This document shows, in pieces, positions 25,464-34,053 of a stretch of 43,312 nucleotides of DNA. This DNA comes from Alicyclobacillus suci (GTDB lineage: Bacteria; Bacillota; Bacilli; Alicyclobacillales; Alicyclobacillaceae): positions 1 to 43,312 of the forward strand of contig NZ_JAFMTW010000028.1 in the NCBI RefSeq assembly GCF_017329615.1. Reading direction: 5' to 3'. The position numbers were made by a program, and so were the translations under genes. Each line of letters begins with the position of its first letter. Position 1 is the stretch's first letter. The notes under the pieces were generated by a model. That model was given only the letters and a program-made list of their open reading frames with translations, did not search any database and was not told the DNA's origin.

Positions 25464-25823
25464 TCATGACGGACATTCCTCATCGCGTTGAGTTGTTACC
25501 TCAACAAAGTGTCGTAACATGAACAAGTGACTGAGTTGCGAAGGTGGCATGTTCCCCGTCAGGTAGGTGCGGACAAGTTCTCTTCCCAGTTCGGGTGTCA
25601 CGTTGCGATACCAATGTCCGTCGGGATAGACAATGGTGACACATGCATCGTCGCAGCGTCCGTTGCAGCGCGTTCTGGTTGTGTGAATTTGATCCCCGGC
25701 ATCGTGTCTGGTGATTTCATCTCGGATTGCTCGCGTCACCTCCTCACCCTGGTTGCGCATACAGGTTCCACCATTACAGATGAAAAAGTGATATTCCACT
25801 GTGCTTAAATCTCGAGTGGACAT
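25464..25823 (-). CDS. Thioredoxin-like [2Fe-2S] ferredoxin
   Basis: A 119-residue protein with the pattern CNGGTCMRNQGEEV...TRTRCNGRCDDACVTIVYPDGHWYRNVTPE. The four cysteines and VxVYPDGxWY stretch are typical of thioredoxin-fold 2Fe-2S ferredoxins that often accompany cobalt or metal chaperone genes. ATG 25823 lies six bases after GGAGG; the frame is open far upstream but inside the next gene. It sits 20 bases behind a COG0523 gene in a Zur-controlled unit and may provide electrons or metal handling for it. Confidence 0.8.
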   Translation of the reverse strand: MSTRDLSTVEYHFFICNGGTCMRNQGEEVTRAIRDEITRHDAGDQIHTTRTRCNGRCDDACVTIVYPDGHWYRNVTPELGRELVRTYLTGNMPPSQLSHLFMLRHFVEVTTQRDEECPS

Positions 25824-25843
25824 ATGTAACCTCCATCTCTGCT

Positions 25844-27067
25844 TTATTGAACCCATGCTTCTTCCGAATCCATTTCCCAATCCTCGTAAAGGGGAAGCGA
25901 ATCCGTGAATGGAGACCAATCCTCTGCCATTTCGTCGTCGGTCAGCAGACATTCGTCCAGCGATTCGATTAAGCCGGGCCAGTTGACATCGATGCCAATC
26001 AACACGATCTCATTGATTCTATCGCCCCAGACAGGATGGAACGTAGTCGCCCACTCAGGTTCTTGCGCAAACACATCCGCTTGTTCCTCTTCTGGTAATG
26101 CTGCTACCCAGTAACCAGAGATGCCAATTTGAATGGAGGGCCCTGCTTGGCTAAATGTTATGGCCACGTCGTTGCGAGAGGCCAACCACATCATGTCTTT
26201 GGCGCGAACCACTTCGGGTGGCCAATTTTCCAACCATTGCGCTATTCGCTGTGGGTGAAACGGCTTTTGCCTACGATAGACAAACGATGTGATTCCGTAT
26301 TCTTCGGTCTCCGGTGTGTGCGACGCTTTCTGTAGCTCATGAATCCATCCTGCAGCCATACTTGATTTTTCAAAATCAAATCGGTGCGTGTTGAGTAATT
26401 CACGTGGATTGACACGGCCGTGGGTGGTCCGGATGATCTTTGCGTCAGGCTGCAGCTTGCGCAACATTTGCTCTAGTTTTTGTAAATGCTCTTCGTCAAC
26501 GAGATCGCATTTGTTCAGCAACAAGACATCACAGAACTCGATTTGGTCAATTAACAAATCCACAACTTCGCGAACGTCGGTATCGTCAATGCCCTGTTTA
26601 CGGTCTAACAGGCTCTCTCCAGATGAGAAGTCGTGCCAAAAACGATTTGCATCGACGACGGTGACCATGCAATCCAGGTGACAGAATTCACTGAGATTGA
26701 CGCCTTGTTCTTCATCGACATAGGTGAATGTTTGCGCGACGGGAATGGGTTCACTGATGCCGGACGATTCGATGAGGATGTAATCAAAGCGCCCCTTTTC
26801 CGCCAATGCCCGCACTTCTTCAACAAGGTCCTGACGAAGCGTGCAACAGATGCAGCCATTCGTCATCTCTACGAGTTGTTCTTTAGTACGGGACAGGTTC
26901 GTGTTTTGTTTGATGAGATTCGCATCCACGTTAATTTCACTCATGTCGTTGACAATGACGGCTATGCGCATCCCGTGCTGGTGATGGAGGAGATGGTTTA
27001 GAACAGTCGTTTTACCAGACCCGAGATAGCCACTCAAAACGGTGACTGGAATCGTGTGATTTTGCAT
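25844..27067 (-). CDS. COG0523 GTPase, ZagA/YciC-type zinc metallochaperone
   Basis: A 407-residue P-loop GTPase of the CobW/COG0523 group. It has the Walker A motif GYLGSGKT at residues 13-20, the zinc-binding NGCICCTLR, the LNKCDLV guanine motif and a C-terminal CobW_C domain (WLASRNDVAITFSQAGPSIQIGISGYW). Length and pattern agree with YciC/ZagA, which delivers zinc to essential proteins during starvation. ATG 27067 has AGGAGT seven bases upstream. A strong promoter and two Zur-box palindromes lie directly upstream. Confidence 0.9.
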   Translation of the reverse strand: MQNHTIPVTVLSGYLGSGKTTVLNHLLHHQHGMRIAVIVNDMSEINVDANLIKQNTNLSRTKEQLVEMTNGCICCTLRQDLVEEVRALAEKGRFDYILIESSGISEPIPVAQTFTYVDEEQGVNLSEFCHLDCMVTVVDANRFWHDFSSGESLLDRKQGIDDTDVREVVDLLIDQIEFCDVLLLNKCDLVDEEHLQKLEQMLRKLQPDAKIIRTTHGRVNPRELLNTHRFDFEKSSMAAGWIHELQKASHTPETEEYGITSFVYRRQKPFHPQRIAQWLENWPPEVVRAKDMMWLASRNDVAITFSQAGPSIQIGISGYWVAALPEEEQADVFAQEPEWATTFHPVWGDRINEIVLIGIDVNWPGLIESLDECLLTDDEMAEDWSPFTDSLPLYEDWEMDSEEAWVQ

Positions 27068-27125
27068 CGTATTCACTCCTAAAGGTAATGGCGAATTGCG
27101 GGTGCGGATAGGTAAACGTCTTGAT

Positions 27126-27140
27126 TCGTAAAGATTACGA
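27126..27140 (-). promoter_or_regulatory. Zur box 1
   Basis: TCGTAAAGATTACGA differs at one position from the B. subtilis consensus TCGTAATnATTACGA. It lies just downstream of the predicted start of the metallochaperone transcript. Confidence 0.8.
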
Positions 27141-27155
27141 TTTAAGGTGTTTACC

Positions 27156-27184
27156 ATTATATAGGCAAGTCTCGGGTTTGTAAA
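27156..27184 (-). promoter_or_regulatory. Promoter of the metallochaperone operon
   Basis: Minus-strand TTTACA (27184-27179) and TATAAT (27161-27156) are 17 bases apart. Zur boxes abut it on both sides, consistent with repression when zinc is plentiful. Confidence 0.8.
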
Positions 27185-27199
27185 TAGTAATAATTACGA
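27185..27199. promoter_or_regulatory. Zur box 2
   Basis: TAGTAATAATTACGA matches the Zur consensus in 14 of 15 positions. It touches the -35 box of the minus-strand promoter and lies about 70 bases upstream of the divergent NicO gene, so it could serve both directions. Confidence 0.75.
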
Positions 27200-27268
27200 T
27201 TTTCGTGAATGTGAGACAGCTTTCTGCATAAGCATTACAGACAAGCCAGCTTGTGAGGAGGGGACATT

Positions 27269-27991
27269 GTGCAACTGCTGTATGCAATTCCAACTGCGAT
27301 GGGTTTAGGGGCACTGCATTCATTGGAGCCTGGGCATGGAAAGGGAATTCTATCCGCTTATTTGATTTCCAATCGCGGAAAGACGAAGGACGCACTACGA
27401 TTGGGGGTGATTTCGGCTGCGTCTCACACGTTGTCGATTCTATTATTAGCGTTTGTGACAACGTTGTCCGTGAACAAGTTGGTGCCTGAGCAATTGCTGT
27501 TTCTTATAGAATTATGTTCTGGCGCTGTGGTCACTGCAATGGGGGTGAGAATGCTCTATTCTCAGTTTCGCCCGCAGGTGGTCGTGATCCGGAAACTTGG
27601 TGCGATAGAGGAACATGGTGACCACCACCATCATCATCATCACCATTTTCATCAATTGGAACACATGGAATCAGAGACCCCCAACTCTCTTCGCCGCCTT
27701 TGTATCGTTGGCTTTTTTACAGGTCTAATTCCCTGCCCGAGCGCATTGGCCATTCTTCTGGCTTCTATTGGTATCCATCAGTTTCAGGTAGGTGTCGGTT
27801 TGGTTGTGGCATTTTCAGCGGGGATGGCACTTACCATGTGTACCATTGGCATCCTCGTGGTGCATACAGGAGAAGCTGTCAGCCGCCTTGACCATTGGCG
27901 CATCGCCGATCGATTTACGCGCATCTCTGCGATACTCGTATGTTTGCTGGGGTGTTTCGTCGTATATGGTGCAGTGCGCCACATTCTATGA
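27269..27991 (+). CDS. NicO/RcnA-family metal transporter
   Basis: A 240-residue membrane protein with about six helices. ALHSLEPGHGKGILSAYLI is the family's metal-binding HALEPGHGK motif, and VGFFTGLIPCPSALAILLAS is its second conserved segment. Between them a loop carries eight consecutive histidines, typical for nickel, cobalt or zinc handling. GTG 27269 follows GAGGAGGGG. The Zur box upstream suggests a role under zinc starvation, so either uptake or metal exchange is possible; the family includes both importers and exporters. Confidence 0.82.
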   Translation: MQLLYAIPTAMGLGALHSLEPGHGKGILSAYLISNRGKTKDALRLGVISAASHTLSILLLAFVTTLSVNKLVPEQLLFLIELCSGAVVTAMGVRMLYSQFRPQVVVIRKLGAIEEHGDHHHHHHHHFHQLEHMESETPNSLRRLCIVGFFTGLIPCPSALAILLASIGIHQFQVGVGLVVAFSAGMALTMCTIGILVVHTGEAVSRLDHWRIADRFTRISAILVCLLGCFVVYGAVRHIL

Positions 27992-28042
27992 ACGATTTCG
28001 TGTGAAGGGGACGATGATGACCTCAAATCGTAATCTACCCTA

Positions 28043-28071
28043 TTTACAAATCGTAATCATTCTGATATTCT
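28043..28071 (+). promoter_or_regulatory. znu promoter with embedded Zur box 3
   Basis: TTTACA (28043-28048) and TATTCT (28066-28071) are 17 bases apart. The spacer contains TCGTAATCATTCTGA (28051-28065), 13 of 15 matches to the Zur box, and a half-site TCGTAAT lies at 28028. Zur binding here would block polymerase directly. Confidence 0.75.
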
Positions 28072-28119
28072 CCATAGACGTTGACGCAATTTGGGTACAT
28101 AAAGGAGAGAATTGAAAGA

Positions 28120-29073
28120 ATGAAGAGGACAGTTGGCAGTGGTATGGCCATGGGTGGTGCGCTTGCACTTCTCGCGACATTAGCCGGATGTGGAACAACC
28201 GAAAACAATACTTCGTCGACAGCGGCCAACGGGACGTCGAATGCGAAGGTCATTCAAGCCGTTGGTGCAGAAAACGAGTATGCAAACGTGATCCAACAGA
28301 TTGGCGGGAAGTACGTCTCGGCGACCGGGATTATGAGTGACCCGAGCACAGATCCGCATGATTACGAAGCGAGCACAAAGGATGCAGCGCTCGTTGGAAA
28401 TGCGACGCTGGTCGTTCAAAATGGCGTCGGGTATGACGATTTCATGAGCAAACTCGAATCCTCATCGCCGAATTCGAAGCGTGTGGTGATTGACGTCGCG
28501 AGTGCATTGGGATATGGCAAGGACACCAAGAATCCACATCTGTGGTATCAACCGGATACGATGCCGAAAGTCGCCCAGTTGATTGCAGATCAGTTGGCGA
28601 AACAAGACCCTTCAGAGAAATCCTATTTTGACGCGAACGTGAAGAAATTTGATGCTTCCCTATCCACTTGGAAACAAGAGATGGACACTATCAAGTCGAA
28701 GTACCCAAATACAGGGGTGGCGGTTACAGAACCTGTCGCGGATTACTGGCTTCAGGCGGCTGGCATGGATATCAAAACGCCGTGGTCCTTCCAGGCAGCC
28801 ATCATGAACGGGACAGATCCGTCGCCACAAGACGTGAAAACGCAAGAAGCATTATTTAATCATCACCAAATCAAGGTGTTTCTTTACAATCAACAGGCTA
28901 TCACAGACGTCACGAAGAAATTCTTAGCGCTAGCGAAACAAGATCACATTCCAGTGGTCGGTGTATATGAAACGATGCCGCCAAACCATACCTACCAAAG
29001 TTGGATGGAAGCAGAGACCAAAGCATTGACGGCCGCACTGGCAAACGGTACGTCGACGGAGACGATTTCCTAA
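28120..29073 (+). CDS. znuA: Zinc ABC transporter substrate-binding lipoprotein
   Basis: A 317-residue metal-binding lipoprotein. The signal ends in the lipobox LAGC (Cys24). Cluster A-I family features are present: the metal histidine in DPHDYEAS, a second in NPHLWYQPD, and the C-terminal NHHQIKVFLYNQQ region. ATG 28120 follows AAGGAGAG; upstream ATG 28081 would lengthen the signal unusually. It is first in a four-gene zinc importer operon controlled by a Zur box. Manganese is an alternative substrate, but the operator argues for zinc. Confidence 0.88.
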   Translation: MKRTVGSGMAMGGALALLATLAGCGTTENNTSSTAANGTSNAKVIQAVGAENEYANVIQQIGGKYVSATGIMSDPSTDPHDYEASTKDAALVGNATLVVQNGVGYDDFMSKLESSSPNSKRVVIDVASALGYGKDTKNPHLWYQPDTMPKVAQLIADQLAKQDPSEKSYFDANVKKFDASLSTWKQEMDTIKSKYPNTGVAVTEPVADYWLQAAGMDIKTPWSFQAAIMNGTDPSPQDVKTQEALFNHHQIKVFLYNQQAITDVTKKFLALAKQDHIPVVGVYETMPPNHTYQSWMEAETKALTAALANGTSTETIS

Positions 29074-29912
29074 TGCAAGTAGAGCATGTGTTGGAACTGA
29101 ACGATATCGTGGTGCAGTTTGGCCAGCGAACGGTTTTAGATCATATTGATGTGGCCATTGAAGCGGGAGAATTCGTGGGTTTGATTGGTCCTAATGGCGC
29201 AGGAAAGACGACTTTGTTGCGTGTGATTTTAGGGCTTTTGTCACCCAATCACGGCGAAGTTCGGGTTGATGGCAAATCCGTGCGCAAGCGCAACCGGGCG
29301 ATTGGTTATGTGCCACAGAAAATCCATCTCGATCCCGACACGCCGCTTCGCGGCCGCGACTTGGTGGGGCTCGGTCTTGACGGTCACCGGTTTGGTGTGC
29401 CGTTGCCGAGCCGGAAACGGCGCGCACGCATCGACGAAGTGCTGGAGGCGGTGGACGCACTTCGCTTTGCGGATGCCCCAGTAGGCCGTCTCTCAGGTGG
29501 TGAGCAGCAGCGATTGCTCATTGCGCAGGCGCTGTTGACGGATCCAAAAATTTTATTGCTGGACGAACCTTTGTCGAATCTCGATATTCGCAGCGCGCAC
29601 GAGGTCGTTCGGTTGGTTGGCAGACTGGGTAAAGAGCGTGGGATTGCTGTCATTCTCGTCGCGCACGACATGAATCCACTGCTCGGCCATATGGACAAAG
29701 TCCTGTATTTGGCTGAAGGACATGCGGCCATGGGTGAGGTGGATGCGGTCATTCAAAGCGAAGTGCTATCCAGGCTTTATGGCTACGAGGTGGAAGTGCT
29801 TCGCGTTCGCGGGCGCGTACTTGTCGTCGGCGGTAGAGACGAGGAAGCGGACGTTGTCGATTTGCTGGGCGGTTTTCACTGTGGAGATCACGAGGATGTG
29901 ATGAACTCGTGA
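29073..29912 (+). CDS. znuC: Zinc ABC transporter ATPase
   Basis: A 279-residue ATP-binding subunit. Walker A GPNGAGKTT, Q-loop YVPQK, signature LSGGEQQR, Walker B ILLLDEP and H-loop VAHD are all present. The ATG overlaps the znuA stop in TAATG, showing translational coupling. It energises uptake with the two permeases that follow. Confidence 0.92.
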   Translation: MQVEHVLELNDIVVQFGQRTVLDHIDVAIEAGEFVGLIGPNGAGKTTLLRVILGLLSPNHGEVRVDGKSVRKRNRAIGYVPQKIHLDPDTPLRGRDLVGLGLDGHRFGVPLPSRKRRARIDEVLEAVDALRFADAPVGRLSGGEQQRLLIAQALLTDPKILLLDEPLSNLDIRSAHEVVRLVGRLGKERGIAVILVAHDMNPLLGHMDKVLYLAEGHAAMGEVDAVIQSEVLSRLYGYEVEVLRVRGRVLVVGGRDEEADVVDLLGGFHCGDHEDVMNS

Positions 29913-30808
29913 CGACAGTTTTGCACTATGTTTTTGCGCCGGGCTTGTTACAGAGTGAAGAAGTGCTGCATGCGTTTCTGGTTGGCATCCTCGTCGCCGT
30001 GATTTCTGGTGTGGTCGGTGTGTTTGTGGTGCTTCGCGGGCAGTCATTTGTTGGCCACGTGCTGACAGACATCGGGGCGGCGGGCGCGTCTGGTTCGTTT
30101 CTGGTCGGTGTGAACGCGTGGTATGGGTTTATCTCGTTTGGCATCCTGGCGGGTGCCGGCGTGGAATGGCTGGGCGACAGGGCGCGCAATCGGGATGTGG
30201 CGACTGGAATCATTTTATCTTTCGCGATGGGATTAGGATCACTGTTTCTCTATTTTGACACCCGGTTTACGAGTAATGCGAGTGCGCCGATGATGGTGTT
30301 ATTTGGCTCGATGTTCGTGCTCAACCCGGGCGTGATACCGATTGTGACATTCACGGGACTTGCAGCACTGGTCGTGCTACTCCTCATTTATCGTCCGTTG
30401 TTAGTCTGTTCGGTTAATCCGGAGATTGCAAAGACGCGCGGGATTCCCGTTCGATTGGTCGGCATCTTGTTTATGATTTTACTTGCGATAGCGATTGAGG
30501 ATGGATCACTGGTTGTGGGCTCGCTGCTCAGTACGGCGCTGATCATTGGACCGCCTGCGACAGCCATTCGCCTGACATCGAGAATTGGCTTGGCTTCTGT
30601 GTTGTCGGCTGGGATAGGCGTGGTAGCAACTGGGCTTGGCATTCTACTGGCGTACGACAGCTATCTGTGGCCGCCAGTTCATCGGGGATGGCCTGTCAGT
30701 TTCTTTATTGCGGTTCTTGTTCTTGTCTTCTATTTATTATCGCGGCTGTGGCCAGAGCGACGGTACGCGCAGGGCGCGGGTTCAGCGCGCCGCGAGGAGG
30801 TGGCGTAA
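29909..30808 (+). CDS. znuB: ABC-3 family zinc permease, first copy
   Basis: A 299-residue membrane protein with about eight helices of the ABC-3 (ZnuB/MntB) family. VVFVVLRGQSFVGHVLTDIGAAGA is the family's conserved first coupling segment and SLLSTALIIGPPATA another. GTG 29909 overlaps the znuC stop by four bases. A second permease follows immediately, so the importer may be a heterodimer. Confidence 0.88.
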   Translation: MTTVLHYVFAPGLLQSEEVLHAFLVGILVAVISGVVGVFVVLRGQSFVGHVLTDIGAAGASGSFLVGVNAWYGFISFGILAGAGVEWLGDRARNRDVATGIILSFAMGLGSLFLYFDTRFTSNASAPMMVLFGSMFVLNPGVIPIVTFTGLAALVVLLLIYRPLLVCSVNPEIAKTRGIPVRLVGILFMILLAIAIEDGSLVVGSLLSTALIIGPPATAIRLTSRIGLASVLSAGIGVVATGLGILLAYDSYLWPPVHRGWPVSFFIAVLVLVFYLLSRLWPERRYAQGAGSARREEVA

Positions 30809-31695
30809 TGGGACAGTTTTTGCAGATGGTCTTTCCACTAGACTTGATTACCTTGCCATTTATGTTCCACGCCCTCCTCAGTGGCACCGTGGTCGCCATC
30901 TTATCTGGTTTGGTCGGATTCTTTGTGATTTTACGAGGCTCGTCGTTCGTCGCGCACGTACTGCCTAAGGCCGGATTCGCAGGTGCTGCGGGTGCCGTGT
31001 TGTTGGATATCAACCCTTTAGTAGGGCTTGTTGTGTTTGCGCTGGGGGGGGCGCTCAGCATCGGGATGCTCGGCAAGCGTGGCCGCCATGACGTCGTCAC
31101 CGCGTTGACATTGGTTGTGGCGCTCGGAACAGGTGCACTGTTTCTCACGTTAAATGAGCATTATGCGACGGGCGCCTATGCATTGTTGTTCGGCCAGTTG
31201 GTGGGCGTCAGCCTCAGTCAGGTGTTGGACACGGTTGTGCTTGGGCTTGTCTGTGTTCTCATTTTAGGCGTACTTTACCGACCGCTTTTGTTTGCGTCTA
31301 TCATGCGAGACAGCGCCGAAGCGCGCGGCATTTCATCCCGCAAACTGGAGATGGCGTTTCTCATCGTCGTCGGATTGGCCACAGCCGTGACGGTGCCCGT
31401 GGTGGGGGCTTTGTTGTCATTCAGCTTGATGATTGGTCCAGCGGCGACAGCACGCTATCTTACACGCCGACCGGGTACATCGCTTGTGTGTTCGGTGGCG
31501 ATAGCCATCTTGACCATTTGGGCAGCACTGGTGCTTGGCTATGACACGAGTTGGCCAATCGGTTTTTTTGTCTCGTCTATTTCAGCGCTGTTGTATGGTG
31601 TGGTGCGTGTCGGAGCGTCACTACAACAACGCCGAGTGGCTGGAAAAACGGATGCGCACGTACACCCGCTCGATGGCGTGGTCGGTCAGAAGTAA
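30808..31695 (+). CDS. znuB: ABC-3 family zinc permease, second copy
   Basis: A 295-residue paralogue of the previous gene. FFVILRGSSFVAHVLPKAGFAGAAGAVL and GALLSFSLMIGPAATARYLT match the same ABC-3 segments. ATG 30808 overlaps the preceding stop (TAATG). Most zinc importers use a homodimer of one permease; two adjacent genes here suggest a heterodimeric channel. A GC-rich hairpin without a T-run lies downstream. Confidence 0.88.
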   Translation: MGQFLQMVFPLDLITLPFMFHALLSGTVVAILSGLVGFFVILRGSSFVAHVLPKAGFAGAAGAVLLDINPLVGLVVFALGGALSIGMLGKRGRHDVVTALTLVVALGTGALFLTLNEHYATGAYALLFGQLVGVSLSQVLDTVVLGLVCVLILGVLYRPLLFASIMRDSAEARGISSRKLEMAFLIVVGLATAVTVPVVGALLSFSLMIGPAATARYLTRRPGTSLVCSVAIAILTIWAALVLGYDTSWPIGFFVSSISALLYGVVRVGASLQQRRVAGKTDAHVHPLDGVVGQK

Positions 31696-31719
31696 GCATC
31701 GACCTGTCCTTGTTTGTCA

Positions 31720-31757
31720 AGAGAGACCCGAGGCAGCTGTACCTCCCTGGTCTCTCT
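31720..31757 (+). terminator. Hairpin after the zinc permease genes
   Basis: AGAGAGACC (31720-31728) pairs perfectly with 31749-31757, and an inner GAGG/CCTC stem lies within. No U-tract follows, so terminator function is moderate. Confidence 0.5.
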
Positions 31758-31779
31758 GACTCCGGTAAGGAATATACAG

Positions 31780-31809
31780 TTGTCATTATATCGTTTATAA
31801 CGATATAAT
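31780..31809 (+). promoter_or_regulatory. Promoter with overlapping palindrome for the MarR operon
   Basis: TTGTCA (31780-31785) and TATAAT (31804-31809) are 18 bases apart. A perfect palindrome TTATATCGTT-TAT-AACGATATAA (31786-31808) fills the spacer and overlaps the -10 box, the classical layout of an autorepressed MarR operator. Confidence 0.8.
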
Positions 31810-31832
31810 CGCTTTGTGTGGAGGTGTTGTCT

Positions 31833-32264
31833 ATGACGCAACCGTTGCAAGCCTTAGCCGAGCGGATTTCTTCGGCGTTCTCCTCGGTGTATTATCACTG
31901 CCATCCGACGTTTGAGGTGGAATTGTCTCACCAGGCCGTGCGCGCGCTTCAATTCATTCAAATGATGGGGCCTGTTACGATTCAGCAAATCGCTGATCAT
32001 TTAGGATGCGCGTCGAACACAGCATCGGAAATCGTTCGGCGGTTGGCTCAAAAAGGTCTGATTGAAAAAATGCGAAGTCATGTGGATGAACGAATTGTGC
32101 AAGTGAGCTTGACTGCGAAGGGACAACAGACGGTGATGCAACACACTGGCCTCGATGTGCAACGCCTTGCGGAAGCGTTGTCAGGACTGTCATCAGCACA
32201 ATGCCAACAGGTTGAGCAGGGGATTATGACGTTGCTTCGAGCGTTGAGAGGGGTGCGAGAATGA
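31833..32264 (+). CDS. MarR-family transcriptional regulator
   Basis: A 143-residue winged-helix protein: VTIQQIADHLGCASNTASEIVRRLAQKGLIEKMRSHVDERIVQVSLTAKGQ contains the recognition helix and the D.R wing. ATG 31833 follows GGAGGTG. The N-terminus is rich in His and Cys (VYYHCHPTFEVE), which could bind metal, but it does not clearly match zinc-sensing AdcR. A palindromic operator lies in its promoter. It overlaps a small membrane protein gene that it probably regulates together with itself. Confidence 0.85.
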   Translation: MTQPLQALAERISSAFSSVYYHCHPTFEVELSHQAVRALQFIQMMGPVTIQQIADHLGCASNTASEIVRRLAQKGLIEKMRSHVDERIVQVSLTAKGQQTVMQHTGLDVQRLAEALSGLSSAQCQQVEQGIMTLLRALRGVRE

Positions 32265-32506
32265 TGATGGCGTTGCTGCCCATCATTAGTTTACTATCTG
32301 CGCTTTGGCTCGTATTTGGACATCAGTCGTCTGAAGATATTGCCCGTTTCTTCACCGGCGTATTGCGTGGTCTTCTGCCTACGGCCATTTTACTTGTGGT
32401 CGTTGTTATATGTTTGCGGAGAGGTACGAACTTTACAGGGGCACTTGGTATCGCAATCGTCGCTTGGGGTGCGAGTTCGTACATATTATTCAAGGTGGGA
32501 TTGTAA
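32261..32506 (+). CDS. Small membrane protein (81 residues)
   Basis: An 81-residue protein with about three hydrophobic segments (LLPIISLLSALWLVFG, LLPTAILLVVVVICL, ALGIAIVAWGASSYILF). ATG 32261 overlaps the MarR stop (translational coupling). No family is recognised. It is followed in a TAATG overlap by the truncated methyltransferase, so the three form one unit. Confidence 0.7.
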   Translation: MMMALLPIISLLSALWLVFGHQSSEDIARFFTGVLRGLLPTAILLVVVVICLRRGTNFTGALGIAIVAWGASSYILFKVGL

Positions 32507-32820
32507 TGTCCGAACGGGACAGAAAATTGAAGTTGGATTCGGAACAGGAAGCGTGGGAAGAGAAATATCGACGTCGGGAAGAGACGCTGTTTGCCTCGGA
32601 TGCCTTTTTGGTGGCGCGCCGCCATCAACTTCAGGAGGGCACTGTCCTTGACATGGCCTGTGGGGATGGCAGAAACGCGCTGTACCTCGCACGTCACGGA
32701 TTTACGGTGACAGGCGTTGACTTTTCGCGCGAGGCGCTTCGGCGATTGGCGCATTTCTCAGAGGCAGAGGGATTTGACTCCTACGGTGAGTACTTATCAC
32801 TATTCAACCGGCGGAGATAA
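32506..32820 (+). pseudogene. SAM-dependent methyltransferase, truncated
   Basis: The frame encodes the beginning of a class I methyltransferase: EAWEEKYRRREETLFASDAFLV then VLDMACGDGRNALYLARHGFTVTGVDFSREAL, covering the SAM-binding GxGxG-type motif and the acidic residue after strand 2. Homology-like sequence stops near base 32783 and a short unrelated tail (SYGEYLSLFNRRR) leads to TAA. The remaining half is missing. The break lies about 50 bases left of the IS3-family end, so another rearrangement caused it. Confidence 0.75.
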
Positions 32821-32899
32821 AGAGGTCTCATATACTGGCCCCAGAGTCAACCCAGACAGATGACGTGAGGTAAAATAGACGTAGTGAGGTGTTTGACTC

Positions 32900-33187
32900 A
32901 TGCCAGGACGTAAGTGGACTGTGGACGAGAAAATGAACATTGTGTTGGAAGGGATGGTTCCTGGGGCGAATATCAGCGAGGTTTGCCGACAGCATGGTGT
33001 GGCCCAAAGTCTGTATTACAAGTGGCGTGACGCATTTCTGGCTGGTGGATGAGCAGGGCTTCAGTCAGGTCCTTCTACCCGGGAGCAGGAGTTGGAGAAG
33101 CAGTTGCAGGAAGCCATGAGCAAAATTGGCGAGCAAGCTATGGAAATCGATGTGTTGCGAAAAAAATCGAACTGGGGCCGGAAGTAA
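32900..33187 (+). pseudogene. IS3-family OrfA (helix-turn-helix) with in-frame TGA
   Basis: From ATG 32900 the frame reads WTVDEKMNIVLEGMVPGANISEVCRQHGVAQSLYYKWRDAFL, the HTH of IS3-type OrfA, and meets TGA at 33050-33052 (codon 51). The same frame then continues through a coiled-coil-like stretch (REQELEKQLQEAMSKIGEQAMEIDVLRKK) to TAA at 33187. So one nonsense change splits an otherwise intact gene. Confidence 0.8.
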
Positions 33188-34053
33188 GCAGCCGTTCCTT
33201 GGTGGCTCAGCTCGTCAAGGAAGGGTTTCGGGTCCCAGTGATTGCGAAAGCATTGGAGCTGAATCGAACTTATTGTGATAGCTTGTTAAAGGAGCCTGTG
33301 AAGAAGGCGAAAAAAGCAGTTATCGAGAAAGACGCCCTATTGAAACAGCGGATTCGCCATCTATGTGAGAGATTCCCACGATATGGATACCGTAGAATCA
33401 AGGTCATGTTGCGTCGTCAATACAGCATGCAGGTAAACCACAAACGAGTACACCGGCTCATGCGGGAAATGGGATTGTTGGTCAAATCCCCACAGCGAGA
33501 AGCTTCCCGAAAGAAGCGGTCTGGAAAGATTCCGGTGAGTCAGTCAAACGAACACTTCCAGTGCGATATGACAAAGATTTGGTGTGGTAAGGATGGCTGG
33601 GGATATCTGTTCGCGGTCATCGATGCGTACGACCGTGAAATTGTGGGGTATTCGTTTTCACGCTATTGCCGGACAGAGGAATTGCTGCATGCCGTGGATA
33701 ACGCATTCAACTACTGATTCCCGAGCGGGGTACGAGGCGCAAACTTAACGCTCAGAACTGACAACGGATGCCAAATGACAAGTCGACGATTCGTACAAGC
33801 CATGAAGGACTGCCAGGTGAAACATGAACGGACAGGTTATAACAACCCGGACGCAGATGGCTATATCGAACGTTTCTTCCGTTCGTTGAAGGAGGAAGAA
33901 GTTTGGATGCAGGAATACGACAACTTCGCGGAAGCCAAGAGCGCCATCAAAACGTATATTGAGTTCTACAACAAAGAGCGCCCGCACTCAGCGTTGGGCT
34001 ATCGTACACCGCAGGAATTCAGAAAATGGAAGGAATCAAAAGAGGCAGCGTAG
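33160..34053 (+). pseudogene. IS3-family OrfB transposase with in-frame TGA
   Basis: OrfB is entered by -1 slippage at the A7 run. It shows the HTH_21 region (CERFPRYGYRRIKVMLRRQY...HRLMREMGL) and the DDE residues: Asp of FQCDMTKIW, Asp of RTDNG, Glu of DGYIERFFRSLKEE. A TGA at 33715-33717 interrupts it after AVDNAFNY; the frame continues unchanged (FPSGVRGANLTL) to TAA at 34053. A CGA to TGA change would explain the stop. Confidence 0.85.
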
